A DNA stretch of 64,000 nucleotides from Agrostemma githago (GCA_958450325.1 OY288241.1:42904278-42968277); one strand, 5' to 3'; shown: positions 23,259 through 35,949, counted from the first letter of the stretch. Numbers and translations: made by a program. Notes: a model not told the origin generated them from the letters alone.

Positions 23259-26200
23259 ATGCATGGGTGCGAGAACAGTAAGAGGATTCGACGCATGTTG
23301 TCCCCCCCTTCGTCCACAAACACTCGTCGCCTAGTTTCAGCTGTTGATACTTCCGATGGTAGTTCAAAGGTATTCACCCCGATATTCTATAATTGATTCT
23401 TCTTTACCACTGAATTGTATTGTATTGATTGATTTATTGGGTATTCACTCTTTTGGTCATTCGGTTGATTGGGCTAAGGACGGGTTAGTAGTTCTGCACG
23501 TGGAATTCGGATTTAAAATGCTTTTAAGGTAGCGTTTGGCAACCAACATTTCATTTCAAATCGTCATTGTCAAATTAGAAAAGCGAAATGATAGAATTTT
23601 ACAATGACCTGCGTTGAGGTGTCATTTGGAAATGACCTTTTTGTGAAAGACTTGGATTTGGTTGGATTTGACAAAATCCAAATTCACAAATTCACTTTGT
23701 TTTCCAAACAAAGTATTTGTGTCAAATCCAAATTTCAAAATGAAATCCGTGTTCCCAAACGGACCATTATGTGTTTACATTCCTGTCGCAGGCTAGTTCC
23801 GACTTCCGTCGTCATTTTCCAATTGAAAATCTTGGGCCGTTTCTAACATTTCTGGACGGAATCGAGGGATTAATATGATTGTAGGGAAAGAACGTTGGGA
23901 ATATCTGGTGGAGTTGGGCTCTCGTAATTGATATGATTGTCCTGTTTATATGGATTAATTTTTGAGGTTTTATTAGCTAGGCTTGTCAACAAGTTTAGTC
24001 TCTCCTAGTCATGAAAATATGTATTGTTGGAGCTCAAAAGAAGGTTTTGTTTGATACAATATATCAGTAGTTGGTGTTACAAATAATAACAGATACAGTT
24101 GACCTGTTACTGTGGTGTCACTAGCCCTGTTACATCTGTGTTACTAATTTCCAGGGATGGTATGTATAGGAATGCAGTATCTTACAACAGTAATAACTTT
24201 GTGATCAGTTTTTTGATTTAAAGAAGATAATAATATGCTACCTAGGGAGGGTGTTAGATAGGAGTAGATTCCAGAAGAGCATCAAGTTTTTTTGATCTGT
24301 TATTCTATCAGCTATATTTTCAGTTCACAAGAGCTATCACCTATATTTTCAGTTCTAAGAAAACGGAGGATCCATTATTCTTTGATTTAGGCATGCAAGA
24401 CGATGAAACAAAGCAGTGGTTCATTGAACTTGTTGTGCTTCTATTTGTTGTGAAGTGACACTCATTCAATGCAATTTCTCTATGCTATTTTCATTTTGGG
24501 TTAATCCTATAAATAGTCTCTATGTGCCGCTAACGCAGACCTAATTGGGGTATCATATGTTAAAGTATGGTTTCTCTCCTATGTTAGTATGGTTTCTCTC
24601 CATGTTCATAGGCTCCTTTATTTTACAAGTTTGTTTTATCTTTTCTGCTCAGGTTTGTATGTGACAAGCATGGACTTTTTCTTCTTGGCACCATCCTCAG
24701 TTAAAGAATGCATAGTATGTCAGTGAGCTGAATAGCTGCTGAGATGCAATTATGCGTCAGTGAAATTTCTGACTTTACTGCTCACGGTTGAGGGTCATCT
24801 CTTTGAAGACATTTGTATTTTGAACATAAGCACTCTTTAAATGTCTTTTAGCAGTTCTAAGACCCTCCTTCAAAGCCCTTTGAAAAAATGTTTTGTCTTG
24901 CATGAAATCTCAGAGTAACGTAACCTATTGTTAAACTCTGATGTTGTAGTTGTTAGATTAGATGGCATGTATATCATATATCGTAACGTGGATGATATGA
25001 GGTTCCATATTCTACTTTGGAAGGTAAAAATTTGCGTGAAGACAATAAGGTGTCCTCTCTGGAAAATAGGATTATACACCTAGTTGTACAATAACATTGT
25101 ACAACTAGGTGTAAGTTTTTGAGCTTTTGTGTATATTTATTGAGCTTAAAAAAGTTTCTGAGCTGAGTTGTAAGTTTTTGAGCTTGAACATTTATGTGAT
25201 TTAACTCGACAATTTTACACTAAAGCTCATAAATTTTACAGCAAAACTCTAAATCTTTGTGATAAAGCTCAAGATCTTAAAACCAATTGTACATAGAGCT
25301 ATGTACAACTGGCTGTATAATCCTTTAATTGGTCATCTCTGGCCAATAAATACTTGCAGTCTTCAAATGACTCTACTCACTACAGCCTATGGATGCATTC
25401 TATAACTTCAGCATGGTGCAGTTTTGAAACTTCAGCATCCTGTTTCTCATCTCATATTCCTTGTTATGCCAATCCAACAAGTCTTTTTCTCTTACATAAA
25501 ACACAACAAAAATAAGCTATCTTTGTCTTCATCTACTGGGTTATAGCTCTCTACTTCAACATATCTTAACAAGATCACGCTAATAGGTACCTGAGACAGG
25601 ACCTGGTGACACATGTACAGTAGTTGTATCTGCTTAAAGTATCTTTTAGTTGCCGCCCTAAAAGTGCTCATTAAATAATATTGAATTTTTTGATTGAGCA
25701 CATTTAAATGATTTATCTCCCATAGGGAGAGACTCTGAGTCACTCTTTAATGTTAAACAGTGTTGTTGAATTTTGTTATAATAAATGAATTTGTTTACAT
25801 GTTTGCAGGACGTTCGCAGGATTAACATTGGTGATTGTGCTCTCTTCAAACCACCACAAGAGTCTCCTCCTTTCATTGGAATAATTCGTTCATTGGGGCC
25901 TGAGAAGGAAACTAATTTGCAGCTTGGTGTGACGTGGCTTTATAGGCCTTCAGACAACCAACTTCCAAAAGGCGTTGCTATAGAAGCTGCGCCCAACGAA
26001 GTTTTCTACTCTGTTCATCGGGATGAGATTCCTGCTGCTTCACTTTTACATCCTTGTAAAGTTGCATTCTTGCCTAAAGGTGTTGAACTGCCGCCAGGAA
26101 TATCTTCCTTCGTCTGTCGACGAGTGTATGATACAACAAACAAGCGTTTGTGGTGGCTAAACGATAAAGACTTTATTAATGTGAGTGCCCTTCCTGGTTA

Positions 26201-29200
26201 TACAAAAACCTGGTCTTAAAATATACTGTACTCCATATTTTTTAGTTAGGTCGGTTAGTTTATCTTCTTTTTTTCATCAGGGTCGACAGGAAGAAGTAAA
26301 TCAATTACTACAGAAAACACAACTTGAAATGCGTGGAACTGTTCCACAACCACAAGGTGTTTGTTCACCAAAACCAATAAATAGTCCAAGATCAACATCA
26401 CAGCTTAAACATAGTCCCGACAGTGTGCAGAATAGCACTGCTGCGTTTTCTTCCCAATCAAAGGGAAAGAAAAGGGAACGAAGTGATCAGGACTCTGAGC
26501 CTATGAAACGTGAGCGTTATTTAAAAGCAGATGATGGTGACTCCAGTGTCCTGAGTTCAGAAGTGTTGCTGAAGTCGGAAATTGCGAAAATAACTGTGAA
26601 AGGTGGGCTCGTGGAATCTCAGGCTGTAGAAAGACTAGTTCAACTCATGCAGTCAGATAAAGCTGAGAGGAGAATAGCTATACCATGTCGCTCTTTGTTG
26701 GCGGGCGTTATAGCTGCCACTGACAAGGATGATTGCCTTAATCAATTTGTACAGCTTAGAGGACTACCTATCTTGGATGCATGGCTCCAAGAAGTCCACA
26801 AGGGTAAGCTCCGCGATTCCAGCAGTCCTAGAGACCATGATAAATCAGTGGTGGGCTTCCTTTTGACTTTGCTCCATGCATTGGAGAGACTTCCTGTTAA
26901 TCTTAATGCACTGCAGATGTGCAACATTGGAAAATCTGTAAATCATTTGAGATCGCACAGAAATTCAGATATCCAAAAGAAAGCCAGGACTTTAGTTGAT
27001 ATGTGGAAAAAACGTGTTGAGGCTGAGATGAATATTAATGATTCAAAATCTACTACTAGTCAGGGTGTTTCTTGGCCAGCTAGAGTTCGAAATGAAATCT
27101 CCCAAGGTGTAACAAGACGTCCCAGTGCATCTGATGCTGCCATAAAGAATTCCCCGTCCCAACTTTCTTCGTCAAAATCAGCCCCAGCGAAATCAATTGA
27201 GGGAGAAGTCGCTAAGTGTGCATCAGTATCTCCTACTATTGTGAAGTTACCATCTTCCCCTGCATCTACAAGTGCCAACATGAGGGAGGGTCATCTTAAA
27301 ATTTCTGTAACTAATGGCAGCTCCGAGCCTCCTTTTACAGCGACTAAGGATGAAAAGAGCAGTAGTTCTAGTCATTCACAGACAAACAGCCAGTGTTCTA
27401 GTGACCATGTGAAAAATATGGGCCCTGCTGTTAGAGAGGATGCAAGGAGCTCCAATTCAGGTTCAACAAGTTTGAACAACAGTTCTGGAAGTGGTTCAAG
27501 GCACAGGAAAGATGCAAATGGTCTTAAGGGTGTAACTCCGTCTACTATTCACCTGGAAGGTGTATCAATTAAAAGCTCTTCGCTGACAAGAATATCTGCA
27601 TCTGAAAAGTTTTCACAGCCCTCGTCAGTTGGAAAGGCTAGTGATGTTCCTGTTACTGACGGTAACAGTCATAAGCTAATAGTGAAAATTAGTAATCGGG
27701 TACGTAATACTGCTCAAAATGTCAATGTAGGGTGCCTTGAGGATCACTCATCTATGAACAGTAGAAGTTCTTCACCTGTGGTTCCTGAAAAGGCCTGTCC
27801 ATCGGAACGTAGTTCAAAAGAAAAAACTGCTTGTGATCCGAATAATACCATGTCAGACATGGTCACAAATTCCTGGCAAAGTGACGATCTCAAAGATAAG
27901 GCAACCGCATGTGACAAAGCTAACGGATCACCATCTGGGGCCCTAGATTCTGAAAATTGCCCGAGTGGCGGCGACGTAGAAAAATTGTCTAATGGTGATA
28001 ATGCTTTGTCAGGATCTAATATTGAGTTCAATGCAAGAAAGTTGCATGATTCTTCATTATGCTCCATAAATGCTTTGATTGAAAGTTGTGTCGAGTATTC
28101 TGAACCTAGTTTACCTATGTCGGCTGGAGATGACGTTGGTATGAACCTGCTTGCTAGCGTTGCTGCTGGTGAAGTTTCAAAGTCACTTGTTCATTCGCCT
28201 CGGAGGAGCACATCTGTGCCTGATATATCACGCAGAGACTACAGTACTAGATCAAAACCAAATGGTGATATTGAGGTTTCTCTTGTGGGACTGAAAAATG
28301 AATCCTCTATTGTAAAGGAGGAACAAAATCCCACATTGTCCAGTGGAGATTCGTGCTTCAAATCTGATGGAAAGTTTGACCAAACTCTGCCTTCTGTGGC
28401 GGCTCTTATTCATAGTGCAACTAAAAAAGATTCAGGTCAAGGACATGAACTAAAGCCAGCAATTAGAAATGATAATCATGTGTGGACACCTCATGGTGTT
28501 GCAGGTATGGCTGCTGAAGTCGAACCTGGTGATGGTTCATTGAAGGAAGAAAATCGTGAAAGACCTTTGGAAGTGAGTTCAGTCTTGTCAGCAGATAACA
28601 ATGAGAAGAATGGTAAAAAAGAAAAGCAAGAAAGTAAGGTTGTGATAAAGAAGCGGTATTCTTATATGACGTCTGTGAAGTCTGTGGATAGAAATGAAAA
28701 AAGTGGAGTTTCATCATGCATTAATGACTTACTACCAGGGCAGTTTAATGATTTTAAAGAAGATGATGTTGATGTATTTGGTGGTAAGAGTCAGGGTGCA
28801 GATGAAAAAGTGAGGCCGGGGAATGATGATCTCCCTCTTCATAAGAAAGAAGACCCTGTTCTCGACTCAGGTGTTAATGATCCGTATCTGAAGGATAGTG
28901 ATGTGGATGTTATTGATGAAGACCCGCCGGCGCCACCTGCCAAAAAAGTGCACCCATTTTCTCCTTCACAGCACTGTGATTTGGTTTCAGATTCTAAATA
29001 TTCTATCCAACCAGCGCGTGAGATTGAAGTTTCAGTGAGTGAACAGTGTTGCAATGTGAAAACTTCTTCACCTGCTGTGGCGGATGGGAGGCATGAATTT
29101 GATTTAAATGAAGGATTTGATATAGATGATAACAAAGATGATGACCTACCAAGCACTGGCACACCTGATCGTTTAAGTTGCCAATTGCCTTCTTTTTCTG

Positions 29201-30498
29201 TTGCGTCCACATCTATTAGTCTCCCTGCATCTATTACAGTGGCTGCTGCTGCAAAAGGGCCTTTTATGCCCCCTGAGGACCTGATGAGAAATAAAGGAGA
29301 ACTTGGTTGGAGAGGATCTGCTGCCACAAGCGCATTTCGTCCAGCTGAACCTCGGAAGGTCTCTGAGATCCATATTGTTGAGGGTAATGATCAAATCTCC
29401 AATGTTAAAAATGAGAAACAAGGTCCTGCACGCTTTGAGTTTGACCTGAACGTGGCTGATGAAAGGAGTATCGACGACGTGGACTGTCAGACTAATGATT
29501 TTCGAACTAGCAATGGAGCTGAGTTTGAGACAATAGATGGACTAAGTGGTATTGCTTCTAGCCGCAATGCTGGAGGCTTGGACCTAGATTTGAATAGAAT
29601 TGATGAGGCTCAAGATTTGAGTCAGCCTTTACCAGTCAGTCAGAGATTTGACATGCCACTTCGACCAATGAGGTTGTCATCATCAAGTGCTCTCTCCAAC
29701 AGTGATAGTGGTCGTAGAGACTTCGATTTAAATAATGGGCCAGTGACTGACGAAACGACTGTTGATTCTTTGTCTTTCAATAAACATTTGCAGTCAACCA
29801 TCTACTCTCAACCTTCTGTTGGTTTAAGATTAAACAGTACAGAAATGGGGACTCTCAACCCATGGTATACTGCTGGTAACGCGTTTTCAGCCATGTCAAT
29901 TACTACAGGTTTGCCTGATAGGGTGCAGCCTTTCTCAATTGCTGATGCCGGTGGTGGTCCACCTAGGATGTGGGTCGGACCTGCAGAATGCATGCCTTTT
30001 AACCCAGATATGTATAGAGGTCCTGTTTTGTCCTCTCCTGCCGTTTCTTTTCCTTCTGCATCATTTCAATACCCAGTTTTCCCCCTTGGCACCAGCTTTC
30101 CTTTGCCAGCAACCTCACTCCCTGGCGGATCAACTGCATTTATGGATCTTTCTTCTGGGGAACGCCTTTGTATTCCTGCCGCCGGCTCTCAATTAGTAGG
30201 AAGTGCCCTCAATGTTCCTTCCCAGTATCAACGGCCTTATGTTGTCGGTCCTTCAGATGTTAGCAATAGTATTCCTGCAGACAATGCTCTAAAATGGGGA
30301 AGGCAGGGCTTAGATCTGAATGCAGGTCCAGATTTGGAACCCATGCTATCTAGACCCATGCCAAGTATGGGTCCTCTTGTTCTAACAGATGATCGATCAA
30401 GGTTCTATTCTATGGCAGACAGTGTTATAAAGAGGAAGGAGCCTGATGGTGGGTGGGACCCTGATAGGCTTCGTTATAAACAACCTTCATGGCAATGA
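23259..30498 (+). CDS. SUO: SUO-like protein: BAH domain plus TFIIS N-terminal domain (3 coding exons)
   Basis: Join 23259-23369, 25809-26180 and 26281-30498, all phase 0, giving 1566 residues. Splice sites: AAAG/GTATTC to TTTGCAG/GAC, then AAT/GTGAGT to CATCAG/GGT. The start MHGCENSKRIRRM resembles the MHG start of Arabidopsis SUO as I recall it. Residues about 43-158 form a BAH domain (GDCALFKPP, FYSVHRDEIPAASLLHPCKV, WWLNDKDF), a nucleosome- or protein-binding module. A basic stretch (KGKKRER, about 222) may be a nuclear signal. Residues about 269-403 are a TFIIS N-terminal helical domain ending in VDMWKKRVEAE. The long C-terminal half is low-complexity with five DLN motifs, GW/WG at about 1169, 1500 and 1551, and the end YKQPSWQ. 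In Arabidopsis, SUO is a GW protein reported to act in microRNA-mediated translational repression; that role here is by homology. The gene looks intact and is the only clear host gene in the window. Confidence 0.92.
23528..23765. mobile_element. Possible MITE in intron 1
   Basis: The left end GGTAGCGTTTGGCAAC and the inverse of the right end, GGTCCGTTTGGGAACAC, are similar. The interior carries inverted phrases (CAAATTTCAAAATGAAAT against ATTTCATTTCAAATCG). GCGTTTGG-type ends are common in plant hAT-like MITEs. I found no clear 8-bp duplication. Confidence 0.4.
25069..25323. mobile_element. MITE with foldback ends in intron 1 (255 bp)
   Basis: Terminal inverted repeats: left GGATTATACACCTAGTTGTA and right, inverted, GGATTATACAGCCAGTTGTA. 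Each end is also a hairpin by itself: 17-bp perfect arms around TAACA at 25075-25113, and TTGTACATAG / CTATGTACAA at about 25288-25309. The interior repeats TTTTTGAGCTT. No clear target duplication. Confidence 0.75.
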
Positions 30499-32145
30499 GG
30501 ATATCTGGTTGAGGGTGTACATGCCTTGTTGTCTTCGTGGATGAGGTAAAATAATTGAGCTTCCATAAGAAATTTGCTGCTCTCATTATTATCTGTATGG
30601 TTGTTGATCGATGGGTGATTCATGAAACTGCTTTGATTTTTTTTTTTCTTCAGTTGATCGTGGATGGGGCGAAGCTCTTGTTTCCCATGGGCTATGGGTT
30701 GTGTGGATTAAGATAACGGGCTGTAATCATTCGGTATTGGAAATTTGCTTGGAGCTACCCATTTCCTTTTGATGTAGATATTTGACTCTCGGAAAGGTGG
30801 CAGGCACTCACGAGGTGCCCCATACAGGTGGATTGTCAGACCTCCTATAGGCCGTTAAAATTTAATCCCAGTCCTTCCAGTCAATCATCCTGCTGCTGGA
30901 GGCTGTATCTGTAAACATGAAGTCGAAGCCACTTTGTACGTGCTTTACTCTTTAATTTACCGTTCTGACATTTCTCTTTGCTTTCCGCAGTATATAACAG
31001 TTGCTACAAAATTTTGAAGCAGCTAATCATTTCTTCATTTAGCATGGTTAGTCCCCGTAAATTGTTTATTTCTTAAAAAGGAAAATAGTGATCTATTACT
31101 GGTGTGTCCGACTTTTACCCATTTGTATAGTCTTGGGTATGGAATAGCTCTAGTATGGTACGGTACAATCTTGTTGTGGAAGACTAATTTACAGGAGAGT
31201 TGAGTTTAAAGGCACATGCAGGTTCTTGTGGCTGTCAGACAAGTGAACATCAGAAATAGTAAAAAATTCTGTTTTCGTAGGAAATGTCCTTCATTCAAGT
31301 GCTGTTTATTCTTGTACATTGTAATGGTATTATGCTGCTGAAGGGGGAAGTAGTGTTGGTTCCAGTAGTGCAGATGTGGCAATTTCTGTGCAGGTAGGTT
31401 CAGTCAATCAACCTGATGGCTTGTTTTCTGCCTGACAAGAATACCTGTCGGAAGTGTTCTAATGTTTTAGAATGAGTTTGCTTCATAAATTGTGGTTATT
31501 ATTATGGTTAGATTATACTGTTGGTAGGTATGAGCAGCAACCGAGATTTTTGAAAAGGGTACAGTCGCTCTGATTCTGGGATTGTACAAAATATCCCAAT
31601 CAATTTTAAACACCAATACAAAATTCCTGCAACGGTGCAAGTACTCGAGACGCCTCTTGCGGTGCTCCTCTATGCAATTCTCAGCGTTCATCCGTGGCAT
31701 TATAAAACTAATTACTAGATGGAGTGAGCTTTTACTTTTATGTTTCTTACGAAAATGGAGTAGAGGGCTAGATCAAATTGGATTTGTCTTCTCGTCATTA
31801 TGTGAGAATAGCAAAAACACAAAATTAGTGGGACCCACTCATTATATGAAAGGTCTAATTAATTTTAGGGGTCGTTTGGTTCAAATAGTAGGATTGAATC
31901 TCATGCTTACTAATATTGTTTGGTTTGATCATGGATATGATTGAAAGCGTCATTCATGGTGTATATATGAGGGATGAAGTTGGAATCATAAGGATATACT
32001 CCCTCCGTTCCAATGAATTGAATGAGGTTTAATGAATTCCATTTTGGAAGGTGGGGAATCACTACGACACTACCAAAAAACACTTCCCTGAATTAGATAA
32101 ATATGAAACAAATAAAAAATCATTTAAAATAATGTTACCTTTTGT
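30499..32145. other. 3' flank of the SUO-like gene and intergenic sequence
   Basis: The 3'UTR begins at 30499. No single polyadenylation site can be chosen. No further gene is supported up to the MULE. GGGGTCGTTTGGTTC near 31868 and CTCCCTCCGTTCC at 31999 look like ends of degraded MITEs. Confidence 0.55.
31999..32050. mobile_element. One end of a Stowaway-like MITE
   Basis: TACTCCCTCCGTTCCAATGA is the usual terminus of plant Stowaway/mariner MITEs. No inverted partner is found nearby, so this is a fragment. Confidence 0.45.
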
Positions 32146-32154
32146 GGCTTCCGG
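32146..32154 (+). repeat. Left 9-bp target-site duplication of the MULE
   Basis: GGCTTCCGG, repeated exactly at 56561-56569. A shared T before each could extend it to 10 bp. Nine bases is the canonical duplication length of Mutator-like elements. Confidence 0.85.
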
Positions 32155-32230
32155 AGAGCTATTCCTTGTCATCGGCGTTTCAGTTGGATCGTCGGCGCTT
32201 TATAACGTGAATTGACGCATTTGCCCTTCC
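32155..32230 (+). repeat. Left terminal inverted repeat of the MULE
   Basis: Starts AGAGCTATTCCTTG. The inverse of the right end starts AGCAATTCATTTGGG. The two then run in parallel through GGATCGTCGG to TTGCCCTT, with scattered mismatches and a 3-base gap. Confidence 0.85.
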
Positions 32231-32231
32231 T

Positions 32232-32537
32232 TTAACTTACCTCATTAACATTACTAATTACATTTTGAATTATTTTACTAATTATACTAACATTACTAAT
32301 TACTCGATAATGTGACGGTTTTTGTTTTTTCTAAAACCGTCCTCTCTTTTGTCCTATTTTATGGGTTATGGTCCATCCACCACCTTAACTTACCTCATTA
32401 ACATTACTAATTACATTTTGAATTATTTTACTAATTATACTAACATTACTAATTACTCGATAATGTGACGGTTTTTGTTTTTTTTAAACCGTCCTCTCTT
32501 TTGTCCTATTTTATGGGTTATGGTCCCTCCACCACCC
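32232..32537 (+). repeat. 153-bp tandem duplication (2 copies) next to the left TIR
   Basis: The phrase TTAACTTACCTCATTAACAT starts at 32232 and again at 32385. The copies run almost unchanged through GTGACGGTTTTTG to the TATGGTCC and CCACCAC phrases. Confidence 0.9.
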
Positions 32538-32864
32538 ACACTTCTTCATTACTCTATTCTTTAATAATCTCTCTACAAACTTAAAAAAATAACATAATGG
32601 GTGGAGCCTAAGTGTTTACGTATTTTTCGATCTAAAACTAATGGGGACCGGGCAACCGTATTTGCATTTCGGGGTTAGTTTTCTCGCTATTTCAACAAAA
32701 ATATTGTTTAATATTTACTTATTTTCTTTAACTTGCATTTTAGAGTTATTTTTAAGTAGAACTATAACTATCGCATGAGGTTCGATCTAGTAGAATTGTA
32801 ACTTTTGTACGTGTATTTGCTAGTAATACAATTTTTTAATTTGACGTAGAAAAAGACGAACTAT

Positions 32865-33136
32865 ACGTAATAAAGTGCAAAATGTGAGAGTATCACGTTT
32901 TACCGATCTGCAAAACGTGAGAATGTCACGTTTCACGGATCGGTAAAACGTGACAAAGTCACGTTTCACGGATCGGTAAAACGTGACAGCTTCACGTTTT
33001 GCCGACTGGTAAAACGTGATACTCTCACGTTTCACGGATCTATTGAAACGTGACACATTCACGTTTTACTGATCCGTAAAACGTGATTCTCCCACGTTTT
33101 ACCGATCCGTGAAACGTGACTTTGTCACGTTTTGTC
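32865..33136 (+). repeat. Left subterminal hairpin array of the MULE
   Basis: About seven units of roughly 40 bp, each an inverted pair AAACGTGA ... TCACGTTT around a variable 4-5-base centre (for example ACGTGACAAAGTCACGT), joined by linkers such as CACGGATCGGT. A related array lies near the other end at 55685-55900. Frames through it are artefacts of the repeat. Confidence 0.88.
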
Positions 33137-33313
33137 CTATTTTTTGGTTTATTTATTTATTTATTTATGTTTTAACGTTTCAATGTTGTGGAAATGTTTT
33201 TGTCACATTTTTTTATTTTAAGTTTCATTACAAGTTACGGTGTAAAAGGGTCGTTTATGTTTTTGATTTAGGAATTTTTGTAGTTAATGTTTACTAAAAT
33301 ATTTTTTGTCTAG

Positions 33314-35949
33314 GTGTACCCGGAGGATTTTGGTGGGGACGGCATTGACTACCGTTGTAGCTTCATATTTGCGCCCCCCTTCGGTAGCTCGAACGAAGCT
33401 TTTAATTACGCTAACGAAATAGCGTCAGCCATCGGAATTAACCTGGTCAAAGCCAGCAACCAGCGTAAAAGTCGAAGAGATGAGCTTTCAGATCTTGGCG
33501 CTAATTACTTCAAATGTGATCGATACGTAATCCGAAGACAGGTACAAAGGAATCTAAGAAGATTGGGTGCAGATTTTGGGTGAAAGCCTGTCAAATCCTT
33601 GATCGGGAAAGATGGATTCTTACGGTGGGTCCAACTGGCGTACATAATCACAAGTTACTTGAGTACGATGACGGTCATTGTCGTCGAGCAGCTCTGAATG
33701 ACGTTGAGAAGACTTTCGTTATTACGTCTCTGAAGGCGCATGTTCAACCGGCTAAAGTTCTGGAGTGCCTTCATAACATGAACCCAGGTAAACCTCGACC
33801 TTCGATAAACACGATATACAATATTGGGGCTAAATTGAGGGCTACGTCAAGAGAAGGGAGGAACGCAGTTGAGCAGATGCTTGTTCTGGCGCGTAGGGAG
33901 CAGTACGTCCACTTTTTCTTTGAGAATGAGATTACGTTGGAGTTGGAGCGTATATTCATGGCGCATCCCGAGTCTGTTAAAATGTACCGGACTTACCATC
34001 AAGTCGTGCTCATGGATGCAACGTACAAAACAAACACGTATGATATGAAATTAGTGGAGATGGTTGGGATTACACCTGTTCGAAAATCTTTCGTCATCGC
34101 CTATGCCCTCCTCCGATATGAAGACAAGCCTTCGTATATATGGGTGTTGCGTAAGTTACGGATGCTCACTGGTGATAAGGTGCCGAATGTCATTGTGACC
34201 GATCGAGAGATGGGGTCGGTGGAGGCCATTCCTCTTGTATTTCCAACTCCATATACCCAGAATTTGCTATGTACTTGGCATATTACAAACTGTATTGAAA
34301 TCCGTGCCCATAAAGTGTGGAAGCGCAAATCTGCTGTCGAGAACTTCATGAAATATGGTTGGGGACGAGTATTGTATGCCAATACCGTCCCAGATGTGGT
34401 CGCAGCTTGGGATGACTTCAGACAAAGGTACGAGCTAACTAGAATCCCGGTTTACATAACTGATACTTGGTTGAAGAAATATGATCGAAACTTTCTTCAT
34501 GCATACACCAATCAAGTTCTCCATTTTGGGAACACGACAACCTCCATTGTCGAGTCCGCACATGCAGCACTTAAGAAAGCTCTTGGTACGTCAACCGCCA
34601 CATTGGATCGCTTGTTTGAAAGAATAGACAAACAGATCGGTCGTCAACATTCAGCGATACGAGTGAAGTTGGAGAAGTCACGCTCTAAAAGAGTCGTACA
34701 CCTGCCACCGGTTCTCGAAAAATTGAATCTTCGTGTTAGTCGTAAGGCGTTGAAGATGCTCGAGGCAGAATTGGTTCGAATGTACAAGTTGGGTGACCGT
34801 GTGTACGACGATTGTGTTTGTGTTCTTAGGACAACTTGTGGGTTGCCGTGTGCGTGTACGATGCACAGATTATTGGCTCGGGGACGTCGTGTGAAGTTGG
34901 ATGATGTTCACGTGTATTGGAGAACTCTTGTGTATACTGGGGATGAAGCTTTGCCAGCCAGTGATGTTTTCACCTTAGACGGGCTTATTGACGAGATTCG
35001 GAAAAGCGATCCATGCATGTGGGATCATTACATCGACGTTTTGAATTCTGCGTTACATCCTGAGGAGTCAGGGTTAGTCGACTCTTCACCAAATCCTAAG
35101 CCGAGAAAGTCATCCGGTACGGGTAGGTTACTGAGCGGAGTAGAGCATGCCAGAAAGAAGACTGCTAGGACTGATAAGTCTTCCACTCCGTTGAGGTCGC
35201 AGTCGACAAACACAAGAGGTCCGTCCGTGCAAGCTAACACTGAGTCCAGTGATGGATCGTGGGCCTCTGCCCCAAACGGTCCCCTGGAGCTGAACTACAC
35301 TACTACAGGCACGTTTCCGTTCTTTCAGTCCCTAGTCGGTTTCATGTACCCTTTTTTGATTGCCTGGTATAATGTTATTGGGGACGGACACTGCGGATTT
35401 CGTGTTTTCTCACATGTTGTTACGGGTGATGAGTCAAGTTTCATAAAACAGAGGATGGTATTGTTCGGTGAGATCAAGGATCCTTTATACTTGAACATAT
35501 AAGCGGTGTCATTGGATGGAGGTGTAGAGGCGGCAATGTGGCGTATAGGCACAATGAGCCCTGATCCGGTACCGTCAACGCACTGGCTCCACGACGTTGA
35601 CCTGTTTGGTTTCGCAACACACCACAATTGGGTCATTTGTCGCTTGTTATCGACAATGGAGTGCGCTACATACTATCCTTTGAGGGCCATGTCGGGTAAC
35701 CATGCACCTTTTGGAGTGTTGTGGATAATGAACACAGGTGCACATTGGTTGAGGCTACGCATGACAGAAGACTGTCCAATGCCGAGAAAACATCCTCTTT
35801 GGAAAGGTAATCGTGATCGATTGACAGCACATTATCGTAGCCTGTTCCGTGAGCGTCACAAATTGTGGAAGGCCATGTGGGCGGATTATTTCCCAACTCC
35901 CTCGACCATGGGTTACCCTGGAGCCAAAGACAACCCGTTTCTGATTTAG
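33314..35949 (+). pseudogene. MULE transposase fused to OTU-like cysteine protease, broken
   Basis: An exon begins after TTTTTGTCTAG at 33313. The first part (33314 to about 33545: VYPEDFGGDG... LGANYFKCDRY) is the N-terminal FAR1/MULE-type zinc-binding-like region. It then slips frame, because the rest reads KKIGCRFWVKACQILD in the frame open from 33580. The core has the MULE transposase signature: QVVLMDATYKTN for the first Asp, VIVTDREMGSVEA for the second and TSIVESAHAALK for the Glu region. A SWIM-like cysteine/histidine motif follows (LRTTCGLPCACTMHRLL). A low-complexity linker leads to an OTU domain. TAA at 35500-35502 cuts the OTU part, and the frame reopens to 35949. Transposases of this family cut and paste the element; this copy has one frameshift and one nonsense codon. 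Confidence 0.88.
35340..35949 (+). pseudogene. OTU-like protease domain of the MULE protein
   Basis: Same frame as the transposase. VIGDGHCGFRVFSHVVTGD carries the OTU catalytic Asp-x-x-Cys pattern. After the in-frame TAA (35500-35502), MNTGAHWLRLRM supplies the expected His. OTU proteases remove ubiquitin or ubiquitin-like modifiers. Many plant MULEs carry ULP1-type proteases instead. The C-terminal tail (PLWKGNRDRL to the stop at 35949) is not recognised. Confidence 0.7.

Larger units (their letters stand above)
23370..25808 (+). other. Intron 1 of the SUO-like gene (2439 bp)
   Basis: GT at 23370 and AG at 25807-25808, with phase kept. It contains two short inverted-repeat elements (23528-23765 and 25069-25323). 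Open frames inside it have no support. Confidence 0.85.

Noticed and set aside
32820..33062. 80-codon minus-strand frame with FYRSVKR repeats as a repeat protein
   Set aside because: It is the translation of the MULE hairpin array (linker plus ACGTGA core), and a similar product appears from the other array at 55701-56001.
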